A stretch of 64,000 bases of DNA, from positions 372,001 through 436,000 of the forward strand of contig NZ_JAFBFI010000001.1 of assembly GCF_016909175.1 (NCBI RefSeq). Reading direction: 5' to 3'. The translations under genes and the position numbers were made by a program. This DNA is from Peribacillus deserti (GTDB lineage: Bacteria > Bacillota > Bacilli > Bacillales > DSM-1321). Shown one piece after another: positions 8,132 through 16,856 of this stretch. A model generated the notes under the pieces. That model had not been told where the DNA came from and made no database searches. It saw only the letters and a list, made by a program, of their open reading frames with translations. Numbering within the stretch: the first letter of the stretch is position 1; every line of letters starts with the position of its first letter.

Positions 8132-8977
8132 TTAGAAGTTAAAGTTATCTGGATCAGCGCCTACACGCTGGTCTTTATTCAGTTCATCAATCGCAGCTAT
8201 ATCTTCTGATGAAAGTTCAAAGTTAAAAACATCTGCATTTTCAATAATGCGGTGTTCTTTAACTGATTTTGGAATGGTAACCACTTCATTCTGTAAATCC
8301 CAGCGAAGAATAACTTGTGCAACTGTTTTCTGGTGCTTTTGTGCGATTTGTTTAAGCACCTCGTTTTCGAACAAGCCGCCTTGCATTAATGGAGACCATG
8401 CTTCAAGCTGAATCCCCTGGTCTTTGCAGTAGGTGCGGAGTGCATGCTGTGCAAGCTGCGGGTGATATTCTACCTGATCTACCATTGGCTTGATTTCTGC
8501 ATCTTTTAAAAGGTCTTCTAAATGATGAACATGAAAATTGCTCACGCCGATAGCCCGGACACGGTCCTCTTTGTAAAGCTTCTCAAGAGCCTTCCAAGTG
8601 TCTTTATATTTCCCGGCTACAGGCCAGTGAATTAAATAAAGATCCAAATATTCAAGGCCGAGTCTTTTTAAGCTTGCCTCATATGCTTCAAGAGTAGAAT
8701 CGTATCCTTGATCTGAATTCCATACTTTTGAAGTAATGAACAAATCCGCACGTGTTAGGCCTGTTTCTTCAAGTGCCTGGCGGATTGCTTCGCCAACGCC
8801 TTCTTCATTTTTGTAAACGGCTGCTGTATCAATGCTGCGATAGCCATTTTTTATAGCTGCCTTTACAGATGAAATGACTTCATCGCCTTCTTCAACTCTC
8901 CAAACTCCTAATCCAAACCAGGGCATTTTCACCCCATTATGTAATACAGTTGTATCTTGCAAGCTGTTTGCTGTCAT
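8132..8977 (-). CDS. Aldo-keto reductase (YvgN-like)
   Basis: A 281-residue NADPH-dependent reductase of the AKR5 group, to which the B. subtilis methylglyoxal/glyoxal reductase YvgN belongs. The catalytic tetrad is visible: Asp50 and Tyr55 (SIDTAAVYKNE), Lys84 (FITSKVWN) and His117 (LYLIHWP). The nucleotide site includes IPKSVKEHRI near residue 240. ATG start with AAAGGAGGAA upstream on the minus strand. A perfect palindrome overlaps a likely -35 box (see 9039). It is probably a monocistronic gene for detoxification of reactive aldehydes. Confidence 0.9.
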   Translation of the reverse strand: MTANSLQDTTVLHNGVKMPWFGLGVWRVEEGDEVISSVKAAIKNGYRSIDTAAVYKNEEGVGEAIRQALEETGLTRADLFITSKVWNSDQGYDSTLEAYEASLKRLGLEYLDLYLIHWPVAGKYKDTWKALEKLYKEDRVRAIGVSNFHVHHLEDLLKDAEIKPMVDQVEYHPQLAQHALRTYCKDQGIQLEAWSPLMQGGLFENEVLKQIAQKHQKTVAQVILRWDLQNEVVTIPKSVKEHRIIENADVFNFELSSEDIAAIDELNKDQRVGADPDNFNF

Positions 8978-9038
8978 CTTATGTTCCTCCTTTAAATTAG
9001 AATGCTTATGGAAAAAGTATCTACTTCCTGTTAGACTT

Positions 9039-9055
9039 AGTCAAATAATTTGACT
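9039..9055. promoter_or_regulatory. Perfect palindrome at the aldo-keto reductase promoter
   Basis: AGTCAAAT-A-ATTTGACT, a 17-bp perfect inverted repeat. Its left arm, read on the minus strand, is TTGACT, a plausible -35 box with GATACT 17 bases further. It is a candidate operator; the protein is unknown. The rest of the 310-bp gap up to 9287 shows a weak hairpin near 9148-9182 and nothing else I can name. Confidence 0.45.
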
Positions 9056-9287
9056 GAATCTTGGGAATAAATAAAAACCTGGACCACACGGGTAAAGGGG
9101 CGCATTGAATACTTGATTTTCATTTTTGGTTTGTTTTTCATTAAATGAAGAGCGTATTCCTCAGGAGACGGCTCTGTTTTACATTTCCTTGATGCTGCTC
9201 TTACTCTTAAGGAGAGAAGGAAGCATGATTTAAGATCTTATTCCTAATACTACTTATGGTTAAAAGAGCATGGCTGGAGGAACATTT

Positions 9288-10466
9288 ATGAACAAGCAAG
9301 AAGAATTCTATCGAGACCAGAGAATTTGTATGAATTATAGTGAGGAGTCGGAGCGATTTGAGGGGGCGGTGATTCCGCCGACATATGGGAATACGCTCTT
9401 TACCTACACTAACTTTGAGGCGTTTATCGAGGCCGAAAAGAACCAGCAAACCAATTATGTATATCGGAGGGGGACCAATCCTACAGTAGAAGCAGCAGAA
9501 AGGAAGCTGGCTGCTTTAGAGCGGGGAGAAACCTGCAAATGCTTTTCGTCCGGTATGGCTGCCATTTCGGCAAGCTTAATGGCTAGTGTGAAATCGGGGG
9601 ACCACATCCTGTGTATCAGCCATTTGTATGCTTGCACCTTGGACCTATTGAAATATCTATCAAAATTCGGGGTCAAACACACGATCATTGATTCTACCGA
9701 GATAGAGGATATTAAAGCTGCGATAACTGATCAAACCAAAGTTATTTATATGGAAAACCCGACCAATACCTATGTTCGAATTATTGATCTTAAAGCTGTA
9801 GCAGCACTTGCAAAATCTAAAGGCATCCGCACCATTCTGGATAATTCCTGGGCCACGCCGCTCTTTCAAAAGCCACTCACATATGGCATTGATATTGTGG
9901 TCCATTCGCTATCTAAATATCTTGGCGGTCATAGCGATCTCATGGGAGGGGCGTTAATTACAAGCAAGGAGATTATGGAATCCATTTTTAACAAAGAATA
10001 TTTGCTTATGGGCGGTGTAATGGGGCCTTATGAAGCATCACTGCTCTTAAAAGGACTGAGGAGCCTCCCCTTACGAATGCTTGCTCATCAAGATAATGCA
10101 AAGCAGATTGCCGAATTTTTGTCGTCCCATCCAAAAATTTCGGCTGTGCACCACCCGGGCCTGCCCTCGCATCCTGATTATGAGAAAGCACGTGATTTCC
10201 TAACTGGATTTTCTGGATTAATAAGCTTTGAGTTGAAAGAGGAAAGCTTTGAACAAGTTAAAATGGTAATCAATAATATGAGAGTGTTTCAAATTGGAGT
10301 ATCTTGGGGCTCTTATGAAAGTCTCGTTCTTTCCCCAAACTATGGTTATAATGTCGAAAAAATAAAGGAAGAGGGAATCAGCTCTGGCATTATTCGACTT
10401 TCTGTAGGACTCGAACATGCAGACTTGTTGATTGATGATTTAAATAAGGCATTGATGGCGAGATAA
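9288..10466 (+). CDS. Cys/Met metabolism PLP-dependent enzyme
   Basis: A 392-residue enzyme of the cystathionine gamma-synthase/gamma-lyase family, fold-type I. The Schiff-base lysine lies in SLSKYLGGHSDLMGG near residue 202. The phosphate-binding SSGMAAIS and the substrate motif YVYRRGTNPTVEAAE are present. These enzymes add or remove thiols at C-gamma of homoserine derivatives, cystathionine or methionine; which reaction is used here cannot be read from sequence. The start is ATG at 9288 with TGGAGG seven bases upstream, rather than the ATG at 9270. No methionine-pathway neighbour and no S-box or T-box leader is visible. Confidence 0.88.
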   Translation: MNKQEEFYRDQRICMNYSEESERFEGAVIPPTYGNTLFTYTNFEAFIEAEKNQQTNYVYRRGTNPTVEAAERKLAALERGETCKCFSSGMAAISASLMASVKSGDHILCISHLYACTLDLLKYLSKFGVKHTIIDSTEIEDIKAAITDQTKVIYMENPTNTYVRIIDLKAVAALAKSKGIRTILDNSWATPLFQKPLTYGIDIVVHSLSKYLGGHSDLMGGALITSKEIMESIFNKEYLLMGGVMGPYEASLLLKGLRSLPLRMLAHQDNAKQIAEFLSSHPKISAVHHPGLPSHPDYEKARDFLTGFSGLISFELKEESFEQVKMVINNMRVFQIGVSWGSYESLVLSPNYGYNVEKIKEEGISSGIIRLSVGLEHADLLIDDLNKALMAR

Positions 10467-10492
10467 AGAGAGGAAATATATACCTCTTTTTT
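10467..10492 (+). terminator. Weak terminator after the PLP enzyme gene
   Basis: AGAGG-N9-CCTCT followed by a run of T; the stem is only five or six pairs. Confidence 0.5.
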
Positions 10493-10545
10493 ATTTTGGG
10501 ATTTTTAGTAAAATTAGGAATGTTAAGGATATGAAGGGATAGTCT

Positions 10546-10562
10546 TGAAACATAATTGTAAT
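10546..10562 (+). promoter_or_regulatory. Candidate WalR box before the M23 peptidase
   Basis: TGAAAC-N5-TGTAAT fits the WalR consensus (TGTWAH-N5-TGTWAH) except at one base. The spacing is right, and cell-wall hydrolases such as cwlO are established WalKR targets. Confidence 0.4.
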
Positions 10563-10712
10563 ATAATTACCCTCGTTTTGAAAAAAACGGGTGCTATAAT
10601 GGCATGTGTAGAAACTCATCAAATATAGTCAAAGATTGTTAATTAATGTTTATACCAGTTTAATAGATGAATATAGAGAGAGAGTACATGGGAGACGAAA
10701 GGGGAAAGCGGA

Positions 10713-12065
10713 TTGAAGAAGTATGTCATTAGCTTGAGCACAGCAGTAATTATTGGTTTAAGCAGTTTAGCATCTGCACCTGCAAATGCGGATACTTTAA
10801 ATAGTCTTAAAAACCAGCAGCAGCAAAACAACGAAAAACGTTCAGCCGTAGAATCCAGCATCACTCAGGCTGAAAAGCAGATTGAATCGCTGCAAGGAAA
10901 ACAGGTTAATTTAGAAGAAGAAATTAAAAAAATAGACACTACAATCACAAGTACAAATGAAAAAATCACCGCGAAAGTGGACGAAATCCACAAAACGGAA
11001 AATGAGATTAAACAATTAAACCAAGAAATTGCTATTCTAAAAGAACGCATTAAAAAACGTAACGAACTTTTAAAAAACCGTGCACGTTCATTCCAGGAGA
11101 GCGGCGGGAACGTTGATTATCTGGAAGTATTATTTGGATCCAGTGATTTCGGCGATTTTATAGACAGAGTAGGCGCAGTAGCAACCATTATGGATGCTGA
11201 TCAGGAACTAATCAAAGAGCATGAGCAGGATAAGAAAGATCTTGAAGAAAAACAGACTGCAGTCAAAAATAAATTAGCAAATCTGAAGAATATGCTCAGT
11301 GATCTTCAAGCTATGAAGGCGGACCTTACAAAGCAAAAAGCAGAAAAAGACCGTTTAATGGCGCAGCTTGCTAAAAAGGAAAAGCAAATTGCTGATGAAA
11401 AGATGAATCTTCAGGAAGAAGCTGAAATTTTGGCCTCTCAGGGTTCAGCCATTCAAAAAGCCATTGATTTAGAGAAAAAACATCAGGCTGCATTACAAGC
11501 AGCTAGAGAACGTGCGGCACAGGAAGCAGCTGAAAGACAAAAGGCAGCAGCAAGAGCAGCCGCTAGTGCAGCACCTGCAACGAAGCATACAGTGCCTAAG
11601 AGTGCGGCTGTGCAGCAGGCGCCAGTCCGCCAGAGCACTCCAGCACGAGCTGTTTCCAGCAGTAATTTCGTTAAGCCATCAGCCGGCATGTTAACATCAC
11701 CATTTGGATACCGTACAAACCCTTCTCCTGGTTTCCATTATGGAGTGGATATTGCTCAAGGAGGCAGTGTTCCAGTAGTCTCTGCAGCAGACGGTGTGGT
11801 TACACGCGCTTATTATTCAGACAGCTACGGAAATGTCGTTTTAGTATCGCATTCTATTAACGGCCAGGTATTCACTACTGTTTATGCTCATTTGAACTCT
11901 ATGAGTGTAAGCAGCGGACAAGTCGTGGCACAGGGACAGCAAGTAGGATATATGGGTAATACAGGGCAGTCTTTCGGCCAGCATTTGCATTTCGAGCTTC
12001 ATAAAGGCGAGTGGAATGCGGCAAAATCGAATGCTGTAAACCCTGCTTCTTATATACCACTTTAA
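10713..12065 (+). CDS. Secreted M23 metallopeptidase with CwlO-like coiled coil
   Basis: A 450-residue exported murein hydrolase. It has a signal peptide over residues 1-27 ending APANA-D. A long coiled coil follows (about 30-260), whose segment with RARSFQESGG, YLEVLFGSSDFGDFIDR and TIMDADQ closely resembles the N-terminal domain of B. subtilis CwlO. Next comes an Ala-rich linker and a C-terminal M23 endopeptidase domain from about residue 330, with the zinc motifs HYGVD and HLHFE. CwlO itself ends in an NlpC/P60 domain, so the regulatory coiled coil is paired with a different catalytic domain here, as in EnvC-type proteins. TTG start with AAAGGGGA upstream. It probably cleaves peptidoglycan during growth under FtsEX control (inference). 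Confidence 0.88.
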   Translation: MKKYVISLSTAVIIGLSSLASAPANADTLNSLKNQQQQNNEKRSAVESSITQAEKQIESLQGKQVNLEEEIKKIDTTITSTNEKITAKVDEIHKTENEIKQLNQEIAILKERIKKRNELLKNRARSFQESGGNVDYLEVLFGSSDFGDFIDRVGAVATIMDADQELIKEHEQDKKDLEEKQTAVKNKLANLKNMLSDLQAMKADLTKQKAEKDRLMAQLAKKEKQIADEKMNLQEEAEILASQGSAIQKAIDLEKKHQAALQAARERAAQEAAERQKAAARAAASAAPATKHTVPKSAAVQQAPVRQSTPARAVSSSNFVKPSAGMLTSPFGYRTNPSPGFHYGVDIAQGGSVPVVSAADGVVTRAYYSDSYGNVVLVSHSINGQVFTTVYAHLNSMSVSSGQVVAQGQQVGYMGNTGQSFGQHLHFELHKGEWNAAKSNAVNPASYIPL

Positions 12066-12102
12066 TAGAATAGTAAAACTAAAAATTAACAGTTAATTGG
12101 AA

Positions 12103-12152
12103 ATATGCAGAAGCTCTTTCATTATTGAAAGTACCTTCTGCATATTTTTTTT
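12103..12152 (+). terminator. Terminator after the M23 peptidase gene
   Basis: ATATGCAGAAG (12103-12113) pairs with CTTCTGCATAT (12135-12145), with an inner CTTTC/GAAAG helix, then a run of eight T. Confidence 0.9.
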
Positions 12153-12258
12153 GAAGAGAATTATTTGATTTTTTCGAATGTTATTTACCGGGAACTTATT
12201 ATATTTAGTACATTAAACAGGAGAGTAAATTAGGTATAGCTTAATTAGGAGGGGTTGA

Positions 12259-12698
12259 ATGGAGGATATTATTCGAGACTATACAAAAATTATCCATTTT
12301 TTTGAGCAGCTAAACTCACCTCGGATGAATTGTTTTTTTCACCTATTGGCGAAAATCAATGGTCTTTGGCGGCAATTGTTTCCCACTTCATCCTAGAAGA
12401 ACGATTTCCACCTATGCTGGAGGGCAGAGACCTTGAAAAAAGCGAAGTTAATGTGGACGAAATGAATAAACTTGCTAAAGAATATGCACATTCAGGAAAG
12501 TCTAAATGGGAAATATTAGATGAAGCAATCAGCTGGAGACGGAAATCGGCTTTAAAATTGGAACATGCAGATTTCAATGTAACTTTTCGAATCGGGGAAA
12601 AGCCTTTAACACTCAGACAATTTATTCAGGGAGATATCGAGCACGATGACCATCATATGCAGCAGATAAAAAAATTCATCAGGAAGTATTCTAAATGA
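12259..12698 (+). pseudogene. DinB-like protein gene with a frameshift
   Basis: ATG at 12259 with GGAGGGG upstream starts MEDIIRDYTKIIHFFEQLNS. After about 12322 the frame no longer fits. The adjacent frame continues SDELFFSPIGENQWSLAAIV and runs to 12698, ending with DIEHDDHHMQQIKKFIRK, whose histidines are typical of the DinB/YfiT metal-binding four-helix family. Restoring one base near 12320 would give a normal protein of about 146 residues. This is either a sequencing error or a recent frameshift; the otherwise intact sequence argues for an error or a very young pseudogene. Confidence 0.7.
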
Positions 12699-12864
12699 AA
12701 AATTTTCTATTTATTAAATAGAATTGATACAAAATCTTGATATTTTTTAATCAGTTGATAAATGTAAACAATTATAGATGAAAGTTAACTAATATAGTAT
12801 CAATTACTCTTTGATTATAGTAAAATCTTCCTAACAAACCTAGTAAACGGAGGATGGATACTTC

Positions 12865-13026
12865 ATGATGAATAAGGCCTTTTTAGAAAAAAAGATAGAA
12901 GATACACGCCTAACTATGATACATACTGCACTTATTATGGGTGTCCATTCAGCCGAAACTATACAGGTCAGCCAATCGCTGGATCAATATATTGCTTTAT
13001 ATCAATCATTATTAAAGAACGAGTAA
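12865..13026 (+). CDS. Spo0E-family aspartyl-phosphate phosphatase
   Basis: A 53-residue protein starting at ATG 12865 with ACGGAGGATGG upstream. The family signature is visible near residues 35-46 (QVSQSLDQYIALYQ, i.e. S-Q-x-L-D plus hydrophobics) within two predicted helices. Spo0E-like proteins remove phosphate from Spo0A-P and delay sporulation. The target here is inferred from the family. It is monocistronic, with its own terminator. Confidence 0.8.
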   Translation: MMNKAFLEKKIEDTRLTMIHTALIMGVHSAETIQVSQSLDQYIALYQSLLKNE

Positions 13027-13071
13027 TATATAAACAGTATACATTTAAAGGAAAAATATCATTAGCAGAAG

Positions 13072-13099
13072 AGGATGAATCTCGCATTCATCCTTTTTA
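13072..13099 (+). terminator. Terminator after the Spo0E-like gene
   Basis: AGGATGAAT-ctcgc-ATTCATCCT followed by TTTTTAT. Confidence 0.85.
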
Positions 13100-13247
13100 T
13101 TATTGGAAATTATTAGCTGAGCAGGGGCATTCCCCAAAATAAATAGGTTAGTTTTTTGAAGGAAGGGGTAATAAAACTACGAGGCTATTATTATATTCAT
13201 AAAGTATTGGCAGGTAGAAGCCATTGGAAAGGAGAAATAAAAGCAGC

Positions 13248-14030
13248 ATGATGAAAAAAAATATATTGCTCTTTATATCCATTCTTTTTCTCATAAGTAT
13301 ATTGTCTGCTTGTGCAGAGAAAGACAAGCTCGCGGATGGATCAGAGCTTGTAAACAAAGATGAATTTGTTTTTGCAGCTTCAGGCGAATTCGCTCCCTTC
13401 AGTTATATGACTAATGATATGAAAATGAAGGGGTTTGACGTCGAGGTTGGTAATGCAGTTGCAAAGGAAATGGGTTTAAAGCCTGTGCCGAAGCGGCTGA
13501 AGTTTAAAGGTATTGTCGAAGGAGTTAAAACAGGAAGAGCAGATGCAGCGGTCGCCAGCCATACGATTAATCCGCTTCGAAGTAAACACGTCGCTTTCAC
13601 TACTCCCTACTACTACTCAGGTCCTCAAATCTTCACCAGACCAGACAGCAAAATCAAAACCGCCGATGATTTAAAAGGCAAAGAAGTTGCAGTCGCTAAA
13701 GGCTCCACGTACGCGGATGTAGCAGGAAAACATACCTCAAACTTAAAAATGTATGACAGTGATATAACAGCTCTAAAAGCTCTTGACGGAGGCCGCCATG
13801 ATGCAGTCATAACCGATTTTGTCACCGGTAAAACCGCCCGTAAAGAAGGATTCAAAATTGAAGGACGGCAGCTCATTGAACGAAGTGAACAGGCTATCGT
13901 TATTCCTAAGGATAATCCAAAGCTTGTTAAGCGGGTAAATGACGCGCTTGAAAATCTTCGTAAGGATGGAACTCTGAAAAAGATCAGCATGAAATATTTT
14001 GGAGAAGATATCACAACAAAACCAGAATGA
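13248..14030 (+). CDS. Amino-acid ABC transporter substrate-binding lipoprotein
   Basis: A 260-residue extracellular solute receptor (SBP_bac_3). It has a hydrophobic signal peptide with lipobox ILSAC, Cys22 being the lipid anchor. The ligand-binding lobes show FAASGEFAPFSYM, MKGFDVEVGNAVAKEMGLKP and the arginine-containing R-ADAAVASHTI region expected for polar amino acids. ATG at 13248 is chosen because AAAGGAGA precedes it. It is the first gene of a three-gene operon (receptor, permease, ATPase). Substrate is probably arginine, cystine, glutamine or histidine; the sequence does not decide. Confidence 0.9.
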   Translation: MMKKNILLFISILFLISILSACAEKDKLADGSELVNKDEFVFAASGEFAPFSYMTNDMKMKGFDVEVGNAVAKEMGLKPVPKRLKFKGIVEGVKTGRADAAVASHTINPLRSKHVAFTTPYYYSGPQIFTRPDSKIKTADDLKGKEVAVAKGSTYADVAGKHTSNLKMYDSDITALKALDGGRHDAVITDFVTGKTARKEGFKIEGRQLIERSEQAIVIPKDNPKLVKRVNDALENLRKDGTLKKISMKYFGEDITTKPE

Positions 14031-14066
14031 ATTTTGTAACTATTGGATGAAAGGGAGATGGAATTC

Positions 14067-14732
14067 TTGCCTAGTTTTTCTCATTTTTTAAGTACTTTTG
14101 GTGAAACAAAAGGTGTATTTATAGACGCAATGATTCTGACGCTTAAGCTTACAGTCGTGTCGGTCTTGCTAGGAATTATAATAGGATTGTTTTTTGCTTT
14201 GTTAAAAATCTCAAACTTTAAAGTATTAGGATGGATTTCCGATGCTTATGTATTTCTTGTCCGCGGGACCCCTCTGATTGTACAGATCTTTATTTTGTAT
14301 TTCGGTTTGAGCGGAATCTTTTTAATACCTGATTTCTGGGCTGCTGCCCTGGCACTCGCTTTCCATAACGGAGCCTATATTTCCGAAATATTTAGAGGGT
14401 CCATCCAATCCATTGACCAAGGTCAAATGGAAGCTGGCCGGTCACTTGGCATGACGCAGTCTTTAGCGATGCGCCGTATTATCTTGCCGCAGGCTTTCCG
14501 CCGCGCCCTTCCGCCGCTTGGAAACCAATTTATCATAGGATTGAAAGATTCTTCTCTTGCCGCTTTCATTTCAATGAACGAATTGTTTAACGTAGCAACT
14601 ACGCTGGGATCTAACAACTTTGATGAAATGACTTATTTATTAATCGTAGCCATTTACTATCTGATCCTAGTTGCACTATTAACATTAGCCGTAAATGTAT
14701 TAGAAAAGAAACTGGCAAAGAGCGATCGATAA
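14067..14732 (+). CDS. Polar amino-acid ABC transporter permease
   Basis: A HisM/GlnP-type permease of about 221 residues with five or so membrane segments. Its EAA loop is [20 protein letters not shown] near residue 135, and [16 protein letters not shown] is a family hallmark. TTG at 14067 is the best start (GGGAG ten bases upstream); the TTG at 14043 lacks a binding site and the ATG at 14058 is too close to one. It lies 36 bp after the receptor gene and 13 bp before the ATPase gene. Confidence 0.88.
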   Translation: MPSFSHFLSTFGETKGVFIDAMILTLKLTVVSVLLGIIIGLFFALLKISNFKVLGWISDAYVFLVRGTPLIVQIFILYFGLSGIFLIPDFWAAALALAFHNGAYISEIFRGSIQSIDQGQMEAGRSLGMTQSLAMRRIILPQAFRRALPPLGNQFIIGLKDSSLAAFISMNELFNVATTLGSNNFDEMTYLLIVAIYYLILVALLTLAVNVLEKKLAKSDR

Positions 14733-14745
14733 GGAGGAACACAAC

Positions 14746-15486
14746 GTGAAAAAAGAAATGATCCGTGTAGAAAAACTGAATAAATCATTTGGTGACTTAC
14801 ATGTGTTAAAAGATATAGATGTAAATGTGTATGAAAGTGATGTAGTATGCTTGATCGGATCCAGCGGTTCTGGTAAAAGTACGCTGCTGCGCTGCTTGAA
14901 TTTTCTCGAAAAAAGAGATAATGGCACCATTATTATTGAAGGTGAAGAGATTAGCGAAGGTAAGCAAAATATTAATGAAGTGCGTCAGAAGGTCGGCATG
15001 GTGTTCCAGCACTTCCAGCTATTTCCGCACATGACTGTGCTGGAAAATATCATTGAAGCGCCGACTAAGGTGAAAAAGATAGCTAAGGAACAGGCGGTCC
15101 AGGAAGCTAGGGAGCTCCTCCGCAAGGTAGACCTCGAGGATAAGGCTGATGTTTATCCAAGCAAATTGTCCGGCGGGCAGAAGCAGCGTGTGGCCATCGC
15201 AAGAGCCCTTGCCATGAAGCCTGATATCATGCTCTTTGATGAACCAACATCTGCCCTCGATCCCGAGCTTGTAGGAGAAGTTCTCAACACAATGAAAGAA
15301 CTGGCCAGGGAAGGAATGACCATGGTCATCGTAACCCACGAAATGGGCTTCGCCCGTGAGGTGGCCAGCCGGATCATCTACATGCATCAGGGAAGAATCG
15401 TCGAAGAAGCCAGCACCCAGGAATTCTTCACCAATCCAAAAGACGAACGCACCCAGGCCTTCCTGAGCGCTACTACTGTAAAATAA
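14746..15486 (+). CDS. Polar amino-acid ABC transporter ATPase
   Basis: A 246-residue GlnQ/ArtM-type ATPase: Walker [10 protein letters not shown] (about residue 38), Q-loop [17 protein letters not shown], signature [16 protein letters not shown], Walker [15 protein letters not shown] and switch histidine VTHEMGF. GTG start with AAGGAGG eight bases upstream. It closes the amino-acid uptake operon. A strong terminator follows at 15545. Confidence 0.93.
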   Translation: MKKEMIRVEKLNKSFGDLHVLKDIDVNVYESDVVCLIGSSGSGKSTLLRCLNFLEKRDNGTIIIEGEEISEGKQNINEVRQKVGMVFQHFQLFPHMTVLENIIEAPTKVKKIAKEQAVQEARELLRKVDLEDKADVYPSKLSGGQKQRVAIARALAMKPDIMLFDEPTSALDPELVGEVLNTMKELAREGMTMVIVTHEMGFAREVASRIIYMHQGRIVEEASTQEFFTNPKDERTQAFLSATTVK

Positions 15487-15537
15487 AGCATTCCCCTTAA
15501 GTTAAAGGGGAAGGGCAATTGCAGTAGGAGGTTATAC

Positions 15538-15621
15538 ATGAAAAAAGATGGTTTTCCGCTCAGATTGAGCTGGAAAACCATCTTTTTTTATGTTTTTGCT
15601 GCACATTTTGCATCTGTTTGA
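15538..15621 (+). CDS. Possible 27-residue microprotein across the terminator
   Basis: AGGAGG (15526-15531) is six bases before an ATG at 15538; the frame ends at TGA 15619. The peptide begins MKKDGFPLRLSWKTIFFYVF: a cationic start then a hydrophobic stretch, as in small membrane peptides. The coding sequence overlaps the operon's terminator hairpin, so translation would compete with termination. It could be chance or a remnant. Confidence 0.3.
   Translation: MKKDGFPLRLSWKTIFFYVFAAHFASV
15545..15591 (+). terminator. Terminator of the amino-acid transporter operon
   Basis: AAAAGATGGTTTTCC pairs with GGAAAACCATCTTTT around an inner GCTCA...TGAGC helix, then a run of T. Confidence 0.9.
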
Positions 15622-15679
15622 AGGGAAATCGGCAATTTCGAGTAATCACCGGAGCGTCCAAGCGGCCAGTCTTGCAAGT

Positions 15680-15840
15680 TATGCTTAGGTTTTTGAGTTG
15701 TATGCTTACGTTTAAAGAATTTATGCTTAACATTTGAACATTTATGCTTATCTTTTTAGGTTGTATGCTTATCTATGCTTAAGCTTTAAATGCTATGCTT
15801 CTCTTTTTCAATTAATGCTTATTTTTCAAGATGTATGCTT
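15680..15840. repeat. Phased array 1, word TATGCTT at 20-21 bp pitch
   Basis: TATGCTT (once AATGCTT) starts at 15680, 15701, 15722, 15743, 15764, 15774, 15794, 15814 and 15834. The steps are 21, 21, 21, 21, 10, 20, 20 and 20 bp. The spacers are T-rich and not identical. The array fills the gap between the transporter-operon terminator and the convergent nuclease gene; no gene is seen there. It is not a CRISPR array: the word is too short and no cas genes are near. Confidence 0.85.
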
Positions 15841-15881
15841 TTCTTTAAGTCGCAAGCCTTCCTTGTTGTCAACGAAGCTAC

Positions 15882-16751
15882 TCACCGCTTCGAAGCCCGA
15901 TAACCGGAGTCCTTAGCTTCCTGCTCAGAACAGAACCAGACAATGTTATCGGTTGTGCTCTCATAATGACTGCCGCCCGGTACGTGATAAATTTTCGAAT
16001 TCGCATTCCCTTTTATTTTTCCTGAACAGCTTGTATTCTTCTCTGTATCGTCACCTGGTTTGTTTTCGTAGCTGCTTCCTGTAGAAGAAGACTTGACTGA
16101 AGAATCGGTGGGTGACGTTTCGTTGGCTTCTGAATGATAGCCATCCTCTTCAGCATAGTTTTCAATGCTCCAGATGCCTTTTTTTGCTTTGCGTGCTTTA
16201 TCCTCTGCTTCTCTGAACTGATCGACATACTTTGTGTTTGGAGGATATACGGCAACTCTTGCCAGGCCTTGATCTATCAAAATCTGATTATACAATTTAT
16301 CGCCTGCCCAGACATATGCAAGGAGCCGTCCGTATTGGTCTCTCTCCTCTGCATCGATCTCAAGCGTAACTTCACGTGCTATTAAATTGGTGGAGGTAAA
16401 AGCGGAAGCTTCCTTTCCAAATGGCTGGACTCCTAGCCTTGGATGTTTGGTTTCAGGAGTATCTACTAAAATCAATCGGACTCTTTCGTTTTTCCCGTTG
16501 GTTAATTTTACATCAATTGTATCTCCGTCTACAATATGAACAACCATAGCTTTCAGGCCTTTAACAGGTGCTTTGGCCTGGCTGCTGTCTGATCCTTTGC
16601 TGCCTGCATCCTGGCCAGCTCCTGAAGGCTGCTTTTCTTCTATATTCGTATTCTTTGTGTCATCCTGGCTTTTATGCTCCGGGGCAGATGTGCATCCTGT
16701 TAAGGTAAAAATGGTAAGAAGCACTGATATAAAAATGGATCTGAATTTCAT
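15882..16751 (-). CDS. Secreted staphylococcal-nuclease-type lipoprotein
   Basis: A 289-residue protein. It has a lipoprotein signal with LTGC, the anchor being Cys20, and a low-complexity polar linker (about 21-65). A thermonuclease domain follows (about 68-195) with the Ca2+/catalytic elements VDGDTIDVKL, RLILVDTPET and RDQYGRLLAYVWA. A second Ser/Thr-rich linker leads to a conserved C-terminal domain of about 45 residues (GNANSKIYHVPGGSHYE, then WFCSEQEAKDSGYRASKR), found on other extracellular nucleases. It resembles B. subtilis YokF/YncB in layout. It probably degrades external nucleic acids. ATG start with AGGGAGG upstream. Confidence 0.88.
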   Translation of the reverse strand: MKFRSIFISVLLTIFTLTGCTSAPEHKSQDDTKNTNIEEKQPSGAGQDAGSKGSDSSQAKAPVKGLKAMVVHIVDGDTIDVKLTNGKNERVRLILVDTPETKHPRLGVQPFGKEASAFTSTNLIAREVTLEIDAEERDQYGRLLAYVWAGDKLYNQILIDQGLARVAVYPPNTKYVDQFREAEDKARKAKKGIWSIENYAEEDGYHSEANETSPTDSSVKSSSTGSSYENKPGDDTEKNTSCSGKIKGNANSKIYHVPGGSHYESTTDNIVWFCSEQEAKDSGYRASKR

Positions 16752-16856
16752 AGTAAACCTCCCTAACTGCTGTAAAAGCGCCTGAAATATCTCATTCTAT
16801 GCTACCATATAAAAAATTAATAGACTATAAGGAAAAGGGAAGAGCCTTTATAATAA

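Noticed and set aside
15680-15840. CRISPR array
   Set aside because: The repeated word is only seven bases, spacers are 13-14 bases and no cas gene is near.
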